A stretch of 64,000 bases of DNA from Endomychus coccineus (lineage: Eukaryota; Arthropoda; Insecta; Coleoptera; Endomychidae), in contig OY294069.1 in the NCBI GenBank assembly GCA_958510875.1, positions 176,124,868 through 176,188,867 on the forward strand. The letters run 5' to 3'. Numbering within the stretch: position 1 is the stretch's first letter; each line of letters starts with the position of its first letter. Under the pieces are notes generated by a model that was not told where the DNA came from, searched no databases, and worked only from the letters and a program-made list of their open reading frames with translations. The position numbers were made by a program, and so were the translations under genes. Shown one piece after another: positions 1-10,647 of the stretch.

Positions 1-20
1 CCGAAGAGCTATTAAGGCAA

Positions 21-545
21 GAGTAAAATCATCGCCATATACTCTGGCAGCCAAGCGGCTATAAAAGCATTCAGTTCCTTACAGATCAATTTCAACCTTG
101 TTAGGCAGTCAAACCAGACTGTCTTTAGCCTAGGTACCAGGCCACACAGTCTCTGAAGGCAACGAAGAGGATGATTCACTGTCCCGATAAGGAGCACGTA
201 GGGCTCCAATTCATACAAAACTGTTCGTGGTATAGCGAAAGCGTTGCGCAAATCATATAACAGTACTTGGTTGTAAAATCAATCTCGAGAATGGTGGAAC
301 AAGGCGCCGGGAATGAGAAAGGCCAAAGAGTTCATAATAGAACCATCGCCAAAATTCACGAATACCTACTAAGCCAGAATATAAGATCAACTAGAATCAT
401 GGTTGGGCCCCTGACAGGGCATTGTAAACTAGACAAACACATGAACAACATCGGACTGGCAGGTACGTACAACCCTATCCCGGTTCTGTCAAGAAGACGA
501 GGAGGCTTCAGTACATATACTGTGCTACTGCGAAGGCCTAACAAG
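21..545 (+). pseudogene. LINE ORF2 fragment: RNase H and C-terminal region, left part
   Basis: This is a decayed piece of a non-LTR retrotransposon polyprotein. Reading + from about position 31 gives a run resembling the RNase H core (IYSGSQAAIKAF, where related elements have SDSQAA; the catalytic Asp is Gly here). Several stops and frame changes follow. Around 405-465 the conserved block GPLTGHCKLDKHMNNIGLAG appears, which in this LINE group lies between RNase H and a terminal Cys-rich knuckle. From about 484 a shifted frame reads CQEDEEASVHILCYCEGL, the knuckle itself, and is cut at 545 by a hAT insertion. The same ORF resumes after 2362. Similar C-termini occur at 18188-19180, 26815-27003 and 33123-33352. 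RT and the 5' end lie outside the window or are lost. Family name uncertain. Confidence 0.7.
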
Positions 546-825
546 CAGTGGCGGCTCGTGAATTTTTGAGAGAGGAGGCTGTACATAAAACGTTTTTGTA
601 AAAATATACTCTATTCACAGCCTTTTAAACCTTTGCACCGCGACCGTACCAGCTACTTCAGTGACAAAATTAATCGTTACCCAGCAAGAACTAACGTGGA
701 GGTATAGAGTTTCTCTTGGCAAAAAATTTTTTTTGTTTGTTTTTTGTCTTTTATTTTTTTTGAATTTTTAATATTTTTTCTTTTTTTTTGAATTTTTAAT
801 ACTTTGTTTTTTTTTATTAATTTCA

Positions 826-1035
826 TTAACTTTTTTTATATATTAACGGAATTCTACGGTCTTTAGTTTGCGAAAAATGATCAATAATATTATCAAAAAA
901 TTTATCATTTTGTTTTAAGTGGTTTACTAAATCTTTTTCAATAGATATTAAACTAACATTGTATAAACGATTTTGGCCCATTGTATTTGGCATGTAAGTT
1001 TTAATTCGTTTGAGAGTAGAAAATGATCTCTCCAC
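826..1035 (-). pseudogene. hAT transposase C-terminus (dimerisation domain), copy 1
   Basis: A 69-residue open stretch beginning MERSFSTLKRIKTYMPNT. This is the hAT C-terminal dimerisation motif, in which the ERSFS block carries the Glu of the catalytic triad. It ends IPLIYKKS next to the low-complexity T-rich tail at 720-830. Upstream the frame is broken around 1035-1190, so this is not a gene start; the methionine is internal. The same sequence appears at 63123-63506 and, with in-frame stops, at 9068-9367. It belongs to the TTF/ZMYM1-like hAT branch judging from the copy at 7987, which keeps the zinc finger. Non-functional here. Confidence 0.85.
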
Positions 1036-1187
1036 CGAGGCCGACGTGACAGAAAAATGGTGACTGTCAAACGAAGTAGTTTATAAAACTGAGGTAAATC
1101 TTAAATATCTTTATCCGAGTATATAACGCATAATTCATTGTGCCGTGCTATTTTATCAAAAAATTTATATTTTAGAACTATGTTATC

Positions 1188-1652
1188 TCAAAGTGTATTG
1201 GGGAACTCTTTCGAAAAAGATTCAAAAAATCTTCTATTCGTCAAGTCAAAAAACTTCAATTCATGTAAATCGAAAAATCGAATCTCAATTTGACCTTTAA
1301 TAGTATCTAAAATTTCATAAAAAAGTTGTTTATAATGTAGTTTCTTGTCTACCAAATTATATGTTTTCCTCCTTTTCGCGGGAGAAGCCTCATCAGTTGA
1401 AAAATTTTCAAATAAAATATTAAAATGAAATTCTGTATTACGGAAACTTGAAATTTTTATAATGAGATGTTTCAAACGATCTCTTGAATAAATTATATCA
1501 GTGAATTTATGTTGTAAAATTTGAAAAATAAGATCAGTTTGGTGAAATATTAATTTAAAATTATCAAGAAAAAACAAAAATTCTTCATTTTCTAAATAAT
1601 ATTTTAAACCAACAGCAGCATTTAATGAAACCTGATCTGCTGAAGTCATCAC
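1188..1652 (-). pseudogene. hAT transposase middle region, copy 1
   Basis: A 154-residue open frame with motifs such as LFENFSTDEASPAKRRKTYN and LDTIKGQIEIRF, also recognisable at 8820-8961 and 63620-63998. It corresponds to the part of a ZMYM1-like hAT transposase between the catalytic core and the C-terminal dimerisation domain. It lies upstream of the C-terminal piece at 826-1035 on the same strand but in a different frame. Remnants of the N-terminus continue in broken form up to about 1930 (minus strand), including the same block as copy 2 near 8520, but the TTF zinc finger is deleted. No intact protein can be made from this copy. Confidence 0.7.
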
Positions 1653-2354
1653 TGTTTAATACAAAATCAAATGTTTCAATTAATTTGTCTTTATTTTTAT
1701 GTATGGTAAATACTGCACGTGATGTAAAATTTCATCGAGTTGGAGCATTACAGGGAAATCAACGATTTTTTTTTAAACTTCGTCTTGTCAATACTACTAT
1801 TAGTATTAACAATGATCGATTTTGATAGTTACCTGACATTACTAATCCATAATCCTTTCAAATCCGGTAAAGGCCGTTTATTTAAAAGAAACATTTTTAT
1901 CATATGTTAATTCACTAAGGATTTCCTAAAAGGCAGCAACTAACTCACTAACACCCATTTTAAATTTACAACAGACAACAATCTAACCTTACTTCGCGTG
2001 GAGTGACAACTCATAAACAAGCACTGACTGAACCACTCAGCAGTCGGCAGAACGCACGTCTCGTAGGCTAGCCTCCAGAGAGTGTTGCCGTTTTCTCTGA
2101 TCTACCCAGTTGGCGTTCGGACTGGTCGGAAAAACGGCAACTGCGTTGAACAACACATGCTCAGCGTTTGAGATATATAGAGAGTCTAGCCTCAGGGCAC
2201 TGTTGCCAGATTAAAAATAACTACTGAGAACGGGGAATTAATTGTAAAATTTTAAAAATTATCAGAGAAACAGGAAATAAAATGGAGAATGATCATTAAG
2301 ATAAATTGGTGAGGAGGCTGAGCCTCCTTAGCCTCCTTCGAGGAGACGCCACTG

Positions 2355-2415
2355 CTAACAAGGCTAATGTTCTTAACGACACAGGAAAGGATAAGCCAAA
2401 ACCCTCCCTTTATAT
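2355..2415 (+). pseudogene. LINE ORF2 C-terminus, right part after the hAT insertion
   Basis: Removing the hAT element and one TSD restores a continuous reading frame with the sequence ending at 545. After the knuckle the frame continues RLMFLTTQERISQNPPF and reaches a stop near 2414. The equivalent LINE copy at 18188-19180 has the same kind of tail. This continuity shows directly that the LINE was present before the hAT arrived. Confidence 0.65.
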
Positions 2416-4735
2416 AAAGCACCTGTGATCTGGCCTATGGAGTCTAGTAATAAATTAATATTAATCTACGTTTTTTCAAATACTTTGGACCAAGTTTTAC
2501 TTCTTTTCCCCTATAGAAAATTTTGTTTTTATAATCATATTCTCTCACAGTGTATGGTGTAAAGGGAAACAAATTTGACAAATGCCCAGATTGTCAGAAA
2601 CTTTTATATATGAATTACCTTTTGAACTGATATGTCCTTTTGACTTTTTAAGTATCATTTGCTCTTTATAATTAAGAATCTTCACACATCTATTAATAAT
2701 GTGTTTGATTTGGTGACAAATTCGTTTGCAAACTGTCAAATAAGAACAATGTGTGGCAGAGAAAGTGGTACCGACAGCATCATCTGTTTCGGCAACACTG
2801 CACGGATTCAAAGTATTATGATGTTGTTGTTTTTGGCGGTAGTGAAATTACTTTGTACGCCGCGGGCTTTCGCATTCAAATTGGCCCACACACGAAAATA
2901 AAGACGTTAAATTAACGTAATGAAGTTTTCGGTTATCATATATTTCAAGAAACAATAAACCGCCATAAATCCTACGAAACACACGAAAGATTGAATTCGG
3001 TGAAGTAACCCAGAAAAATTTATCGCTTAGACAAGAAGTTACAAAGCGAATTCCGTCGATATATATCTAAATCACCAATTATCGGTGAAGTGTTCTTCTT
3101 TTGTTAAGAGGCCATTTTGTTCCGCAGACAACAAAAATCCACTTTCACAGTTGAACTGTTTTATTACGAGAGCATTTACGACGGGCCTGTTTGCGATCGT
3201 AGGGAATTTATTTCCGGGCGTTGGTAATACTGAACACTTTGTCGACAATTCGATTAGCCAACGTTTAGTCAGGTGGTGATAGAATTACGTCGAGGAAGTG
3301 AGAACATACGGCCCCAGGACCGTACTGACTGTAATGATATTGTGCTTCTAGAAATATCAATATCACGAATATAGAGAAATCTGAATTATATGCACTATTT
3401 TTTAAACATGAATCAATTTAATACTTTCCTATAATAGTCGAGGAAATATAGCAGGGAAAAGGTCAAAGTAAAAAAAAAATCGGCAAGACCGATTTTGACG
3501 ATTTTTGTAACCGATTCTAGAAGTCATTAAAAGAAATATTCCATTTTATTTTTCATGATATGCATTTGAGCATTTCTACAGAGGAAAATGCATCATCTTA
3601 CATGTTAAGGAGAAAATATTAAAAATGTTGAACAAATGGCCAGATATGTCCAAAATAGGCCAGCATTTTTTACTCGAGAGTTTTTGGGTTTGCTGATCAC
3701 GATTCCGATTCCAGATTCGAACCACAATACACCTGGGGCTGAGGAAATCCTGGTACTATCGTCGTCTCCAGGGAATTCGGGAAAATATCTTTTGCATTGG
3801 AGTGAAACATATTGGGGAGGTTGTCTTGAGGTTGCCGACTATGACTATGACACTCAACAGTAATCTGGTGGTCAGAATACCCTGATGGCCTAGGTCATCT
3901 CCATAGATTGTTTTTTAATATGCTCTGAAATGCAACCAAATTCGTATCTCGGGGTTTTCTTGAGGCTCTAATTTGGTACAAAGAAGGATATGGTCTACAT
4001 ACAACATCATAAAAAGCTTTAGGGTAATCCAAAGCATTATTAATAATAACATTATCATTTCTGAAGCCCTTTATATTAGCGCCATCCTATACTTTGAATA
4101 AGATAAGACATCTTTTAATTCCTCCAGTGCCGTAATAGAATTTTTCTGCCCGATTATTGTATAGAATTTGAAGCAAACCTATGAAAATGTTAAATATAAA
4201 TATTAGTTATTTTCCAAACCAATCGACTTATCGGTATTTCTTAGTAATTGTGATGGTACGATCCTGCAACGGAGAGACGCGACTCGAGCCGCCGATTTAT
4301 ACCTACACCCATCCGCCTGCCTGCATGTTTAAATAGAAAGCGTAATATTAACATAACCCCATGCAAGTGTTGCAATAATTTACTGCATTTCACGTTTATT
4401 AGTCCATTAATTTTATCGCCATCAGTGGTCCGAACAGCTCGCGATAGCAGCAGATAAACTCCATTGTACGATTTTATTACGCTTACCTCCTGATAAAAAC
4501 ACGACTCTTGGCTCATGAGCTTACCGTCTAGACTTTGAACATAGATTAGTGGCGACATCTGTGGCCAAATATTTTGCTTTTTCCATTCGCAATGCTCGAG
4601 ATTTTTACTGATTTCCATTTCTAAGATAATCCGCTTCAGGCATATAATATTAATAGTGATTTTATCATTCAATTGCTAATTATACCATAATGTAAATAAT
4701 AATATTCTTGTTCGACGTATTAAGGAATGTGAAAT
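2416..4735. other. Unrecognised AT-rich spacer
   Basis: No coherent protein family is visible on either strand. The open frames here (for example 2545-2811 minus, 2659-2901 plus, 3636-3863 plus, 4241-4672 minus) have no motif I recognise and no partner in the window. A weak C-x2-C pair (KCPDCQK, around 2580) is not enough to name a family. Confidence 0.5.
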
Positions 4736-4980
4736 CATAATAAAGATTCTTGACCCAGTATGAATTATATATAAAAATTCTCGGCAAATAGGTCACATTA
4801 ACACTTTGTTTTATATTTTCGTCTTTACGTACGTTTCGGTCTCACGACCATCATCAGAAGACTTATTATGTCAAGAGGTTTTTTTTAAACTAATTATAGC
4901 ACAAAGCGTCCATATCGCATAAATTTCAATCAAAAAAGCTCACGTCGTCGAAACGAACAGAACCACGAATAATCGATTAT
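4736..4980 (-). mobile_element. Penelope-like element terminal repeat (pLTR) fragment
   Basis: This segment is the reverse complement of 62583-62830 with high similarity and also shares about 75 bp with 61460-61538. Shared landmarks include TTATATATAAAAATTCTCGG, TAGGTCACA and CGAACAGAACCACGAATAAT. At 61-63 kb the same sequence sits beside PLE RT and GIY-YIG coding remnants, which is why I assign it to a PLE terminal repeat. It contains a hammerhead-like motif at 4821-4862. No coding sequence accompanies this copy. Confidence 0.7.
4821..4862 (-). ncRNA. Hammerhead-ribozyme-like motif in PLE terminal repeat
   Basis: On the minus strand the order is GTCTT, CTGATGA, one extra T, GGTC-GTGA-GACC, GAAA, CG-TA-CG, T, A, AAGAC. 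This fits a type I hammerhead: stem I GTCTT/AAGAC, conserved CUGAUGA box, stem II of 4 bp with a 4-nt loop, GAAA, then a very short stem III with a 2-nt loop and an A at the cleavage-site position. The one departure is the single T between CUGAUGA and stem II. PLE terminal repeats are known to carry minimal type I hammerheads. Activity is an inference. Confidence 0.6.
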
Positions 4981-5960
4981 TAGTAGTTCTGTTCGTGAAC
5001 CTACACCCTCTCTGACCAGAGTATGCTGCCTCATTTCTCACAATGCCCGAGTGACCGGATATCCAGATCGGTATCACGTTGTCCTTGTTGCCTAGGCATG
5101 CAACAGCGGAAGGATACTGTGTGGGAGCTTATCGACCCAAATATCACACCAAATGTAAAATACTTCCTGTACTTGGGACGCTGTGAGAAAACTGAAAAAA
5201 AAAATAGAGAGCAAGTGGGTTCGAACCCGGGAACGCTAGGTGAACGCTTACGATAAACCATGAGATTGTTTAAGCGTTTAGCTATATTATTCCTCCATAT
5301 ACTAACACTACCTAGAGCTGCAGCAATGATTATAAGCATTACTGAAGTTCTTACCTCGATCGTATAATAGTGTAATTCTCTCGAATTCATGTTGGGGGCG
5401 CTGTAAAGCCGGCAGTGTGCGGTATCGTAAAACTGAAGAGGTTAAATCCGTAATGAAATGGGAGAAGCACGCGATTTGATGGTACGACATAGAGACAGAT
5501 GACGGTGCGGGTGACGGAGGGCGAGAGCGGCTGCGAACACAACGCTAACAATAACTCTACACGGGGTTGACACTGTCGTAATAAATACGGTCGCACCCGC
5601 TCGCTATTTTCCACCCGATTTACTTCTGATGAGAAAATGAGCATTCCGCCCATTCACGGGTGCGAGAAAACTCTGTGACGTTATAAATCCTGCTTTACGT
5701 TACATATAATCTACGTCTAAGTGATGCATGCTTTACGTCGGAACGAAATATAGATATTTTGTAATTAATTAATGAGTATGTTTAGCATGAAGCTAGCAAA
5801 TGAACTCCCAACGAACAAAATTTGTATTTATTTACTTTACATATAACTTGGCTAATTCAATGTTGCAATGTTTCTTGCTCCAGCTGAAACAATTATCATA
5901 CTAAACAATTATACCTAAATTTATTGTTTGATTCTCTCAATCCTATTTTTAGATATTCCC
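4981..5960. other. Unrecognised spacer with one tRNA-like box B palindrome
   Basis: The start completes a near-perfect 42-nt palindrome (4954-4995). Around 5218-5231 there is GGGTTCGAACCCGGG, which resembles a pol III box B, but no acceptor stem or box A could be arranged around it. The open frames at 5023-5653 have no recognisable domain. Confidence 0.4.
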
Positions 5961-5962
5961 TA

Positions 5963-6490
5963 TACTCCAGACAAATAAGACATTTTCCACAGACCTCTCT
6001 ATACGGCGGGGTTTTTTGGTAGAAAAGTGTAGGTTTTGACATCTAAAAACTGATGTCACTGACGCGAAGGCTGGCGCGGGAGTGCGTTGTGATATATAGA
6101 TATATATGTATATATATGACTTATAGCCAATATCTCATAAGCCAAGCAATGTATCAAAAAAAGTTTCAAACAAAAGTTGTAGTAAATAAAAATTCCCACA
6201 AAAAATCAGACATAACATTTTTTGATTTTTCGTGCAGTTTCCGCTTAAAAGGCATTAATAAGCTTTTTCTTGAAAAAATTTTTAAATAAAAGTTGTTCAA
6301 AATGTATTTCCCTTTAAAACGAACGTTATTATTTTCCACGGAAAATCGGAAAAACGTGTTGAGGCATATTTTTCGCAATTAGTCGATAATTTGGCAGACA
6401 GTACGTACAGAAATGTTGATTTATCCAGAGATATAACTGAGTATAAAAAATGAAAATTGTGGTAAATTCTTAGAAAATCATAGAATTGCG
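5963..6490 (-). mobile_element. PLE fragment: 5' edge of GIY-YIG region plus repeat R
   Basis: 5963-6045 matches 43257-43335, which on the minus strand encodes the Cys-rich start of the PLE endonuclease region (CGKCLICLEYK at 43). From about 6010 to 6480 the non-coding sequence matches 43322-43730 and, inverted, 44290-44750 (landmarks TTTTGACATCTAAAAACTGA and TAGTCGATAATTTGGCAGAC). I call this shared 450-bp block repeat R. The endonuclease itself is not present in this copy. Confidence 0.65.
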
Positions 6491-6499
6491 GGTAGCACA

Positions 6500-7986
6500 T
6501 GTAGCAAATATCTAAAAGCAAGAATTGTGAGAATCAAACTGAAAATGTATAATTGTTTAAAATGAATACTAACATAATAATTATATTGTGTGAAGAATCA
6601 CTTTATACTCACGAAATATATAATGGAAAAATGTATTTACTTTTCATTCGAAAACCTACCTTATGAGAGTTTGCAATGTGAATGATTTGTAAAATCAAAA
6701 ATTGCAACTAACAGTTAATGAATGTACATATGTTTCATTTGTGCATTAAAAAGATTATATAATTAATTAACAGTAATGTTTTGAAATGTCATATCACTCG
6801 ATAATTCATTACAATTTAATCATTTACACAACCGTTTCAATCAACTTCAATTGTACATCATTGTGTTACAAGGTACATCAGAAATAGTTTCTTCTCGAGG
6901 GAATTTTACGTGGAAAAATATGCATGTATTTTTGTTCAGGCGCCACTTGAAATTTATGAGTTGGGTTCGCATGTTTGCGGAAGAAATTTGTTACATATTT
7001 GACAAACTGTCACGTTTGTTGTGCTTGAGGACGAGCGTTATGTCACTCTGAAATGTGAGGCCGATAATTCATTCAGCACTACCGTTTATAATGGTCAAAC
7101 TTGAACTAGAACACGTGATACCGTGTCCCTTTCAGCAAAATTAACAAATTGTTTCCGAAGAATTGTCCAAGAATTGAAATTATACTCATCAATCTTATGT
7201 TGCCTTGAAAGCAATGAGAATATTTGCATGAAATCAGAGTTACATTTCGAATCATGACAGATGTATTGATAATAATTTGAACAACATATTCAGCATTTTA
7301 TAATAACCCAGATAATAATAATTCATTTTTTAGTTGGCGTGAAACTGAAAAATTAGGGCCACCACGCAAAATTTTTCAAATCCTGCTATCGTATAGTTAC
7401 ATAATTTTTTTCTACACTATCTTTTTTCAAATAGAATAAAATGTGATTTCTGCCTTGGAAGATTATATTTTTTATAAATAATTGCGGCGATACACTTACT
7501 GATTGAAGTTCTATAAAATTTAATAGTAATACAACTACTACAGTATCTATAAACGATAATCGTTATCACTATACAGTGTGATTCATAAATAATAGCTCAA
7601 ATTGTAACTATACGTCCAGCAGACGAAAATTATATTAGGTTCCTCACAACAATGAGTCTAAGTCTGCTGCTTAGTCAGATACAGGGTATTCATGTTGTAA
7701 AATTAAAATAATTTTTTTTAGTAAATCATCATCTTAAAAATATATTCATGATAATTGGGATAGGCCCTTATTCCTAATTGCAAACAAGAATGCGTTATTA
7801 GATTTTAATTAACTCATAGATGTAGCCACATACGCCATATTGTATAGAAGACATTTTTTGTCATTCATTTCTGTATATAAATAAAGACAGTGAACTACGT
7901 GACGTGGAGATTTTTATCAGAATAAATACCGCTACAGAAGCCAGAAGAATCAGTTTCAGTTCAAGCCTCAAGCCTGCCCTGAAGAC
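6500..7986. other. Unrecognised AT-rich spacer
   Basis: I see no domain, terminal repeat or long frame that I can support. A short terminus-like motif TATACAGTGTGATTC occurs near 7571, similar to the ends of other non-autonomous repeats in the window, but no partner end was found. Confidence 0.4.
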
Positions 7987-8440
7987 CAGTGGCGGCTCCT
8001 CGAAGGAAACTAAGGAGGCTCAGCCTCCTCACCAATTTATCTTAATGATCATTCCCCATTTTATTTCCTGTTTCTCTGATAATTCTTTAGATTTTACAAT
8101 TAATTCCCCGTTCTCAGTAGTTATTTTTAATCTGGCAACAGTGGCCAGAGACTAGATTCTCTATATATCTCAAACGCTAAATACGTGTGGTCAACACAGT
8201 TTCCGTTTTTCCAACCAGTTCAATTGCCAAATAGGGTAAAACAGCGAATATGACAACACTCTATGTAGGCTAGCTTCTCGTACGAACTCGGTCGGTCGTA
8301 TGAAATACGATACTTGCTACGACAGCGACACGTGCTCCGTCAGTTATTGCTTTTGTTGCGCCACGCGATGTAAAGTTAAGTTATAATTTATCTGTTCGGT
8401 GAGTTATTAACAAAGAGTTATTTGGTTATTGAACGTTAAA

Positions 8441-8691
8441 ATGAGTAGTGATTTGGTTGCTGAGATCTTAGAAAATTCATTTAGTGGATTAACATATGAC
8501 AGAAGAGTGTTTTTAGAAATAAACGGCCTTTACCGGATTTGAAAGGATTTGTGATGACAGGTATGTTTCAAAATCGATCATTTGATACTGATAATTATAA
8601 AAAATACTTATGGTTAACGGGATCTGAGGTACACAATAAATTATATTGCTGGTATTGCTTGCTATTTACATCTGATACAACTTCATGTTAG
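8441..8691 (+). pseudogene. hAT transposase N-terminus with TTF-type zinc finger, copy 2
   Basis: The probable start is the ATG at 8441 (MSSDLVAEILENSFSGL). A one-base shift near 8520 moves the reading into the frame RPLPDLKGFVMTGMFQNR, followed by KYLWLTGSEVHNKLYCWYC at about 8605-8660. The W-x(n)-CWYCLLF pattern is the hallmark of the TTF zinc finger that starts ZMYM1-like hAT transposases and binds the element ends. The region then runs into stops and joins the middle fragment at 8713. The piece is a relic, but it is the best evidence for which hAT branch all three copies belong to. Confidence 0.75.
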
Positions 8692-8712
8692 GGGCACTCG
8701 GGTTATGATGAT

Positions 8713-8961
8713 TTGAAAAATTTAGGTCGTGGTATAGACAGACATGAAAAATCGCAGGAACATATTACATCAAGTATTAAGTTTGAATTAACCGGTAAAC
8801 AGAATATTGTTAAAGGAGGAAAACATATAATTTGGAAGACAAGAAACTACATTATAAACAACTTTTTTTATGAAATTTTAGATACTATTAAAGGTCAAAT
8901 TGAGATTCGATTTTCCGATTTACATGAATTCAAAAGAGTTTTCCAATATACTTTTAGATAA
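8713..8961 (+). pseudogene. hAT transposase middle fragment, copy 2
   Basis: An open frame joining zinc-finger-proximal sequence (LGRGIDRHEKSQEHI) to the later block LDTIKGQIEIRFSDLHEF, which copy 1 also has. The expected intervening catalytic residues are deleted between about 8815 and 8825, so this is an internal deletion derivative. It ends at a stop at 8961. Confidence 0.7.
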
Positions 8962-9067
8962 CTTAGTTCTAAAATAATTTTTTTTTGATGAAATAGCACT
9001 GCACAATGAATGATGCGTTGTATACTCGGATAAAGATATTTTAGGCCAGTACGACATTCACACCGAT

Positions 9068-9367
9068 ATGATAAAATATATGATAGACAATGATTTGCAA
9101 TAAGTTTTACCTCAGTTTTATAAACTACTTTGTTTGACAGCCACCATTCCTGTCACGTCGGCATCGGTGGAGAGATCATTTTCTACTCTCAAACGAATTA
9201 AAACTTAGATGCGAAATACAATGGGCCAAAATCGTTTATACAATGTTAGTTTGATATCTATTGAAAAAGATTTAGTAAAACAAAATGATACATTTTATGA
9301 TAATATTATTGATCATTTTTCGCAAACTAAAGACCGTAGAATTCCGTTAATATATAAAAAAAGTTAA
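9068..9367 (+). pseudogene. hAT transposase C-terminus, copy 2, with in-frame stops
   Basis: The frame reads MIKYMIDNDLQ, stop, VLPQFYKLLCLTATIPVTS, SVERSFSTLKRIKT, stop, then MGQNRLYNVSLISIEKDL and IPLIYKKS. It is the same dimerisation domain as at 826-1035 and 63123-63506, with two premature stops and a loss of three residues. Clearly non-functional. Confidence 0.8.
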
Positions 9368-9636
9368 TTAAAAAAACGAAATATGAAAAATTTCAAAAAA
9401 AAAGAGAAAATATCAAAAATCCAACAAAAAAAAACGAACAAAATTTTTTTGCCAATAGAAAATCTACACCTCCACGTTGGTTCTTGCTTGGCAACAATTA
9501 ATTTTGTCACTGAAGTAGCTGGTACGGTCGCTGTGCAAAGGTTAAATTAATTGGCTGAATAGAGTATATTTTTACAAAAACGTTTTATGTCCAGCCTCCT
9601 CTCTTAAAAAGTTCACGAGCCGCCACTGCTGAAGAT

Positions 9637-10640
9637 GCCACCTATAATGGTTGGCAAACTTGAACGAGGCCGGCGATGGTTCGTAAACGTAGCTTGGGCT
9701 AACACGAGCAGGCGAGGAGGGCTATTCCTCGGTAGTTAGGGGGAATAGCTAGTACCATGCCTGTTGCACCATCGGTAATGCAGGTTCTCGCCTAAAGTAT
9801 CCTCTGCCAGCTAGAGCGGGGTGAAATAAGGAACCGCTGCGAAACGTCAGGTAAACGATGCACCATATAACGTTTTCACATAAAAACCACGGCGCAGTGC
9901 CTTCCTATCCCAGATGACTGGTAGAAATGAATTCACGGCCGTGGTAGTCATACGGTAGGTTACTTGAACGAAGCCGAACGTTTACTCGCAACGCTCCTGG
10001 TGAAACAGGTAAATGCGAGGAGGTGGAATTGACTATAGCCCAGAAGGGGCAATATATAAGTCCAGCAAGCAAGCTTCATTTTGGGCATGCCTGAAGGATT
10101 TTAGGTATATGTCTGAAATGGGACCGCCTGAAGTAGTCCCGCGGGGGGCGAAAAAGCTGCCTCTGCGTAGGTAAAATGCTGCACCACATGGCTTTACTCC
10201 TAAAGTCCGGTGTCTGTGCTTCTTATCCCAGGTTTCTGTGCAATTGATTCGCGGCCAGGGCAATGATATGTAGTAGGCCGATGATAGGAGGCCGATGATA
10301 GGAGGCCGACGGCGTCTCGTCAAACGGAAGCTGTTATAAAATAACACGAACACGAGTAGACAGAGGGAGAGGGGCCCAGATGGTTCAAAAGACCTCTCCT
10401 CTCCAATATAGGCTTTGGTCTCTGTCGGGCAGTGACGTGCTGTCGATAATAGGGGAGGGTAAGTACGACGGGTGTAGAGTTCAATGGACGGGCAGGCCGG
10501 GGGGACTGAGGTCCTATCCTCACAGTTATCAACGTGTAATGGTTGGCAAAACTTCGGCATCAAGTCGGGCTATTGTGAGGCGGAATTTATCCGATAGCGA
10601 TGAATTTTCAAGATTAGCTATCCGCGGAAGTCCACTATAT
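9637..10640. other. GC-richer degenerate repeats, probably LINE untranslated sequence
   Basis: This stretch is noticeably richer in G+C than its surroundings. Two parts resemble each other: 9860-9960 and 10165-10275 share the order GGTAAA..GCACCA, TATCCCAG and TTC.CGGCC, suggesting a diverged duplication. A 14-bp unit (AGGCCGATGATAGG) is tandemly repeated at 10275-10302. It lies directly upstream of LINE RT remnants, so it may be their untranslated leader. The open frames here (10033-10563 minus, 10380-10766 plus) look like chance. Confidence 0.35.
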
Positions 10641-10647
10641 ATGCCAT

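Larger units (their letters stand above)
546..2354 (-). mobile_element. hAT transposon copy 1, internally deleted, with perfect 8-bp TSD
   Basis: The ends are CAGTGGCGGCTCGTGAA at 546 and its imperfect inverse, finishing ...CGCCACTG at 2354. The 8 bases CTAACAAG occur immediately outside both ends (538-545 and 2355-2362), the TSD length of hAT elements. The subterminal segments both carry GAGGAGGCT-type motifs. The transposase is encoded on the minus strand, so 546 is the 3' end. Compared with the copy at 62913, about 70 bp are missing near 1090, and compared with the copy at 7987 the zinc-finger region is missing. It is inserted into a LINE, whose reading frame continues across the TSD. Confidence 0.92.
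7987..9628 (+). mobile_element. hAT transposon copy 2, with 8-bp TSD
   Basis: The ends are CAGTGGCGGCTCCTCG at 7987 and ...GAGCCGCCACTG at 9628. The flanks are CTGAAGAC and CTGAAGAT, an 8-bp TSD with one difference. Orientation is opposite to copies 1 and 3. The 5' part matches the right end of copy 1 in reverse, and the T-rich tail at 9360-9460 matches that at 720-840. This copy keeps the start of the transposase and its zinc finger but has lost the catalytic middle, giving a length of 1.6 kb. Confidence 0.9.

Noticed and set aside
2545..2811. Possible THAP- or P-element-like Cys pair (KCPDCQK)
   Set aside because: A single C-x2-C without further conserved blocks; could be chance.
3636..3863. 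75-residue open frame
   Set aside because: No domain, no homologous copy in the window and no start context; looks like chance.
5200..5290. tRNA or tRNA-derived SINE suggested by GGGTTCGAACCC
   Set aside because: No box A, acceptor stem or anticodon arm can be arranged on either strand; the palindrome alone is not enough.
5031..5653. Overlapping minus-strand frames of 60-119 residues
   Set aside because: Mutually overlapping frames without recognisable motifs in a repeat-like region.
7820..7986. Solo LTR suggested by TGTATATAAATAAAGACAG
   Set aside because: No second LTR, primer-binding site or defined ends.
10033..10563. 176-residue minus-strand frame
   Set aside because: It lies antisense to probable LINE leader in a GC-richer stretch, which lengthens random frames; composition is not protein-like.
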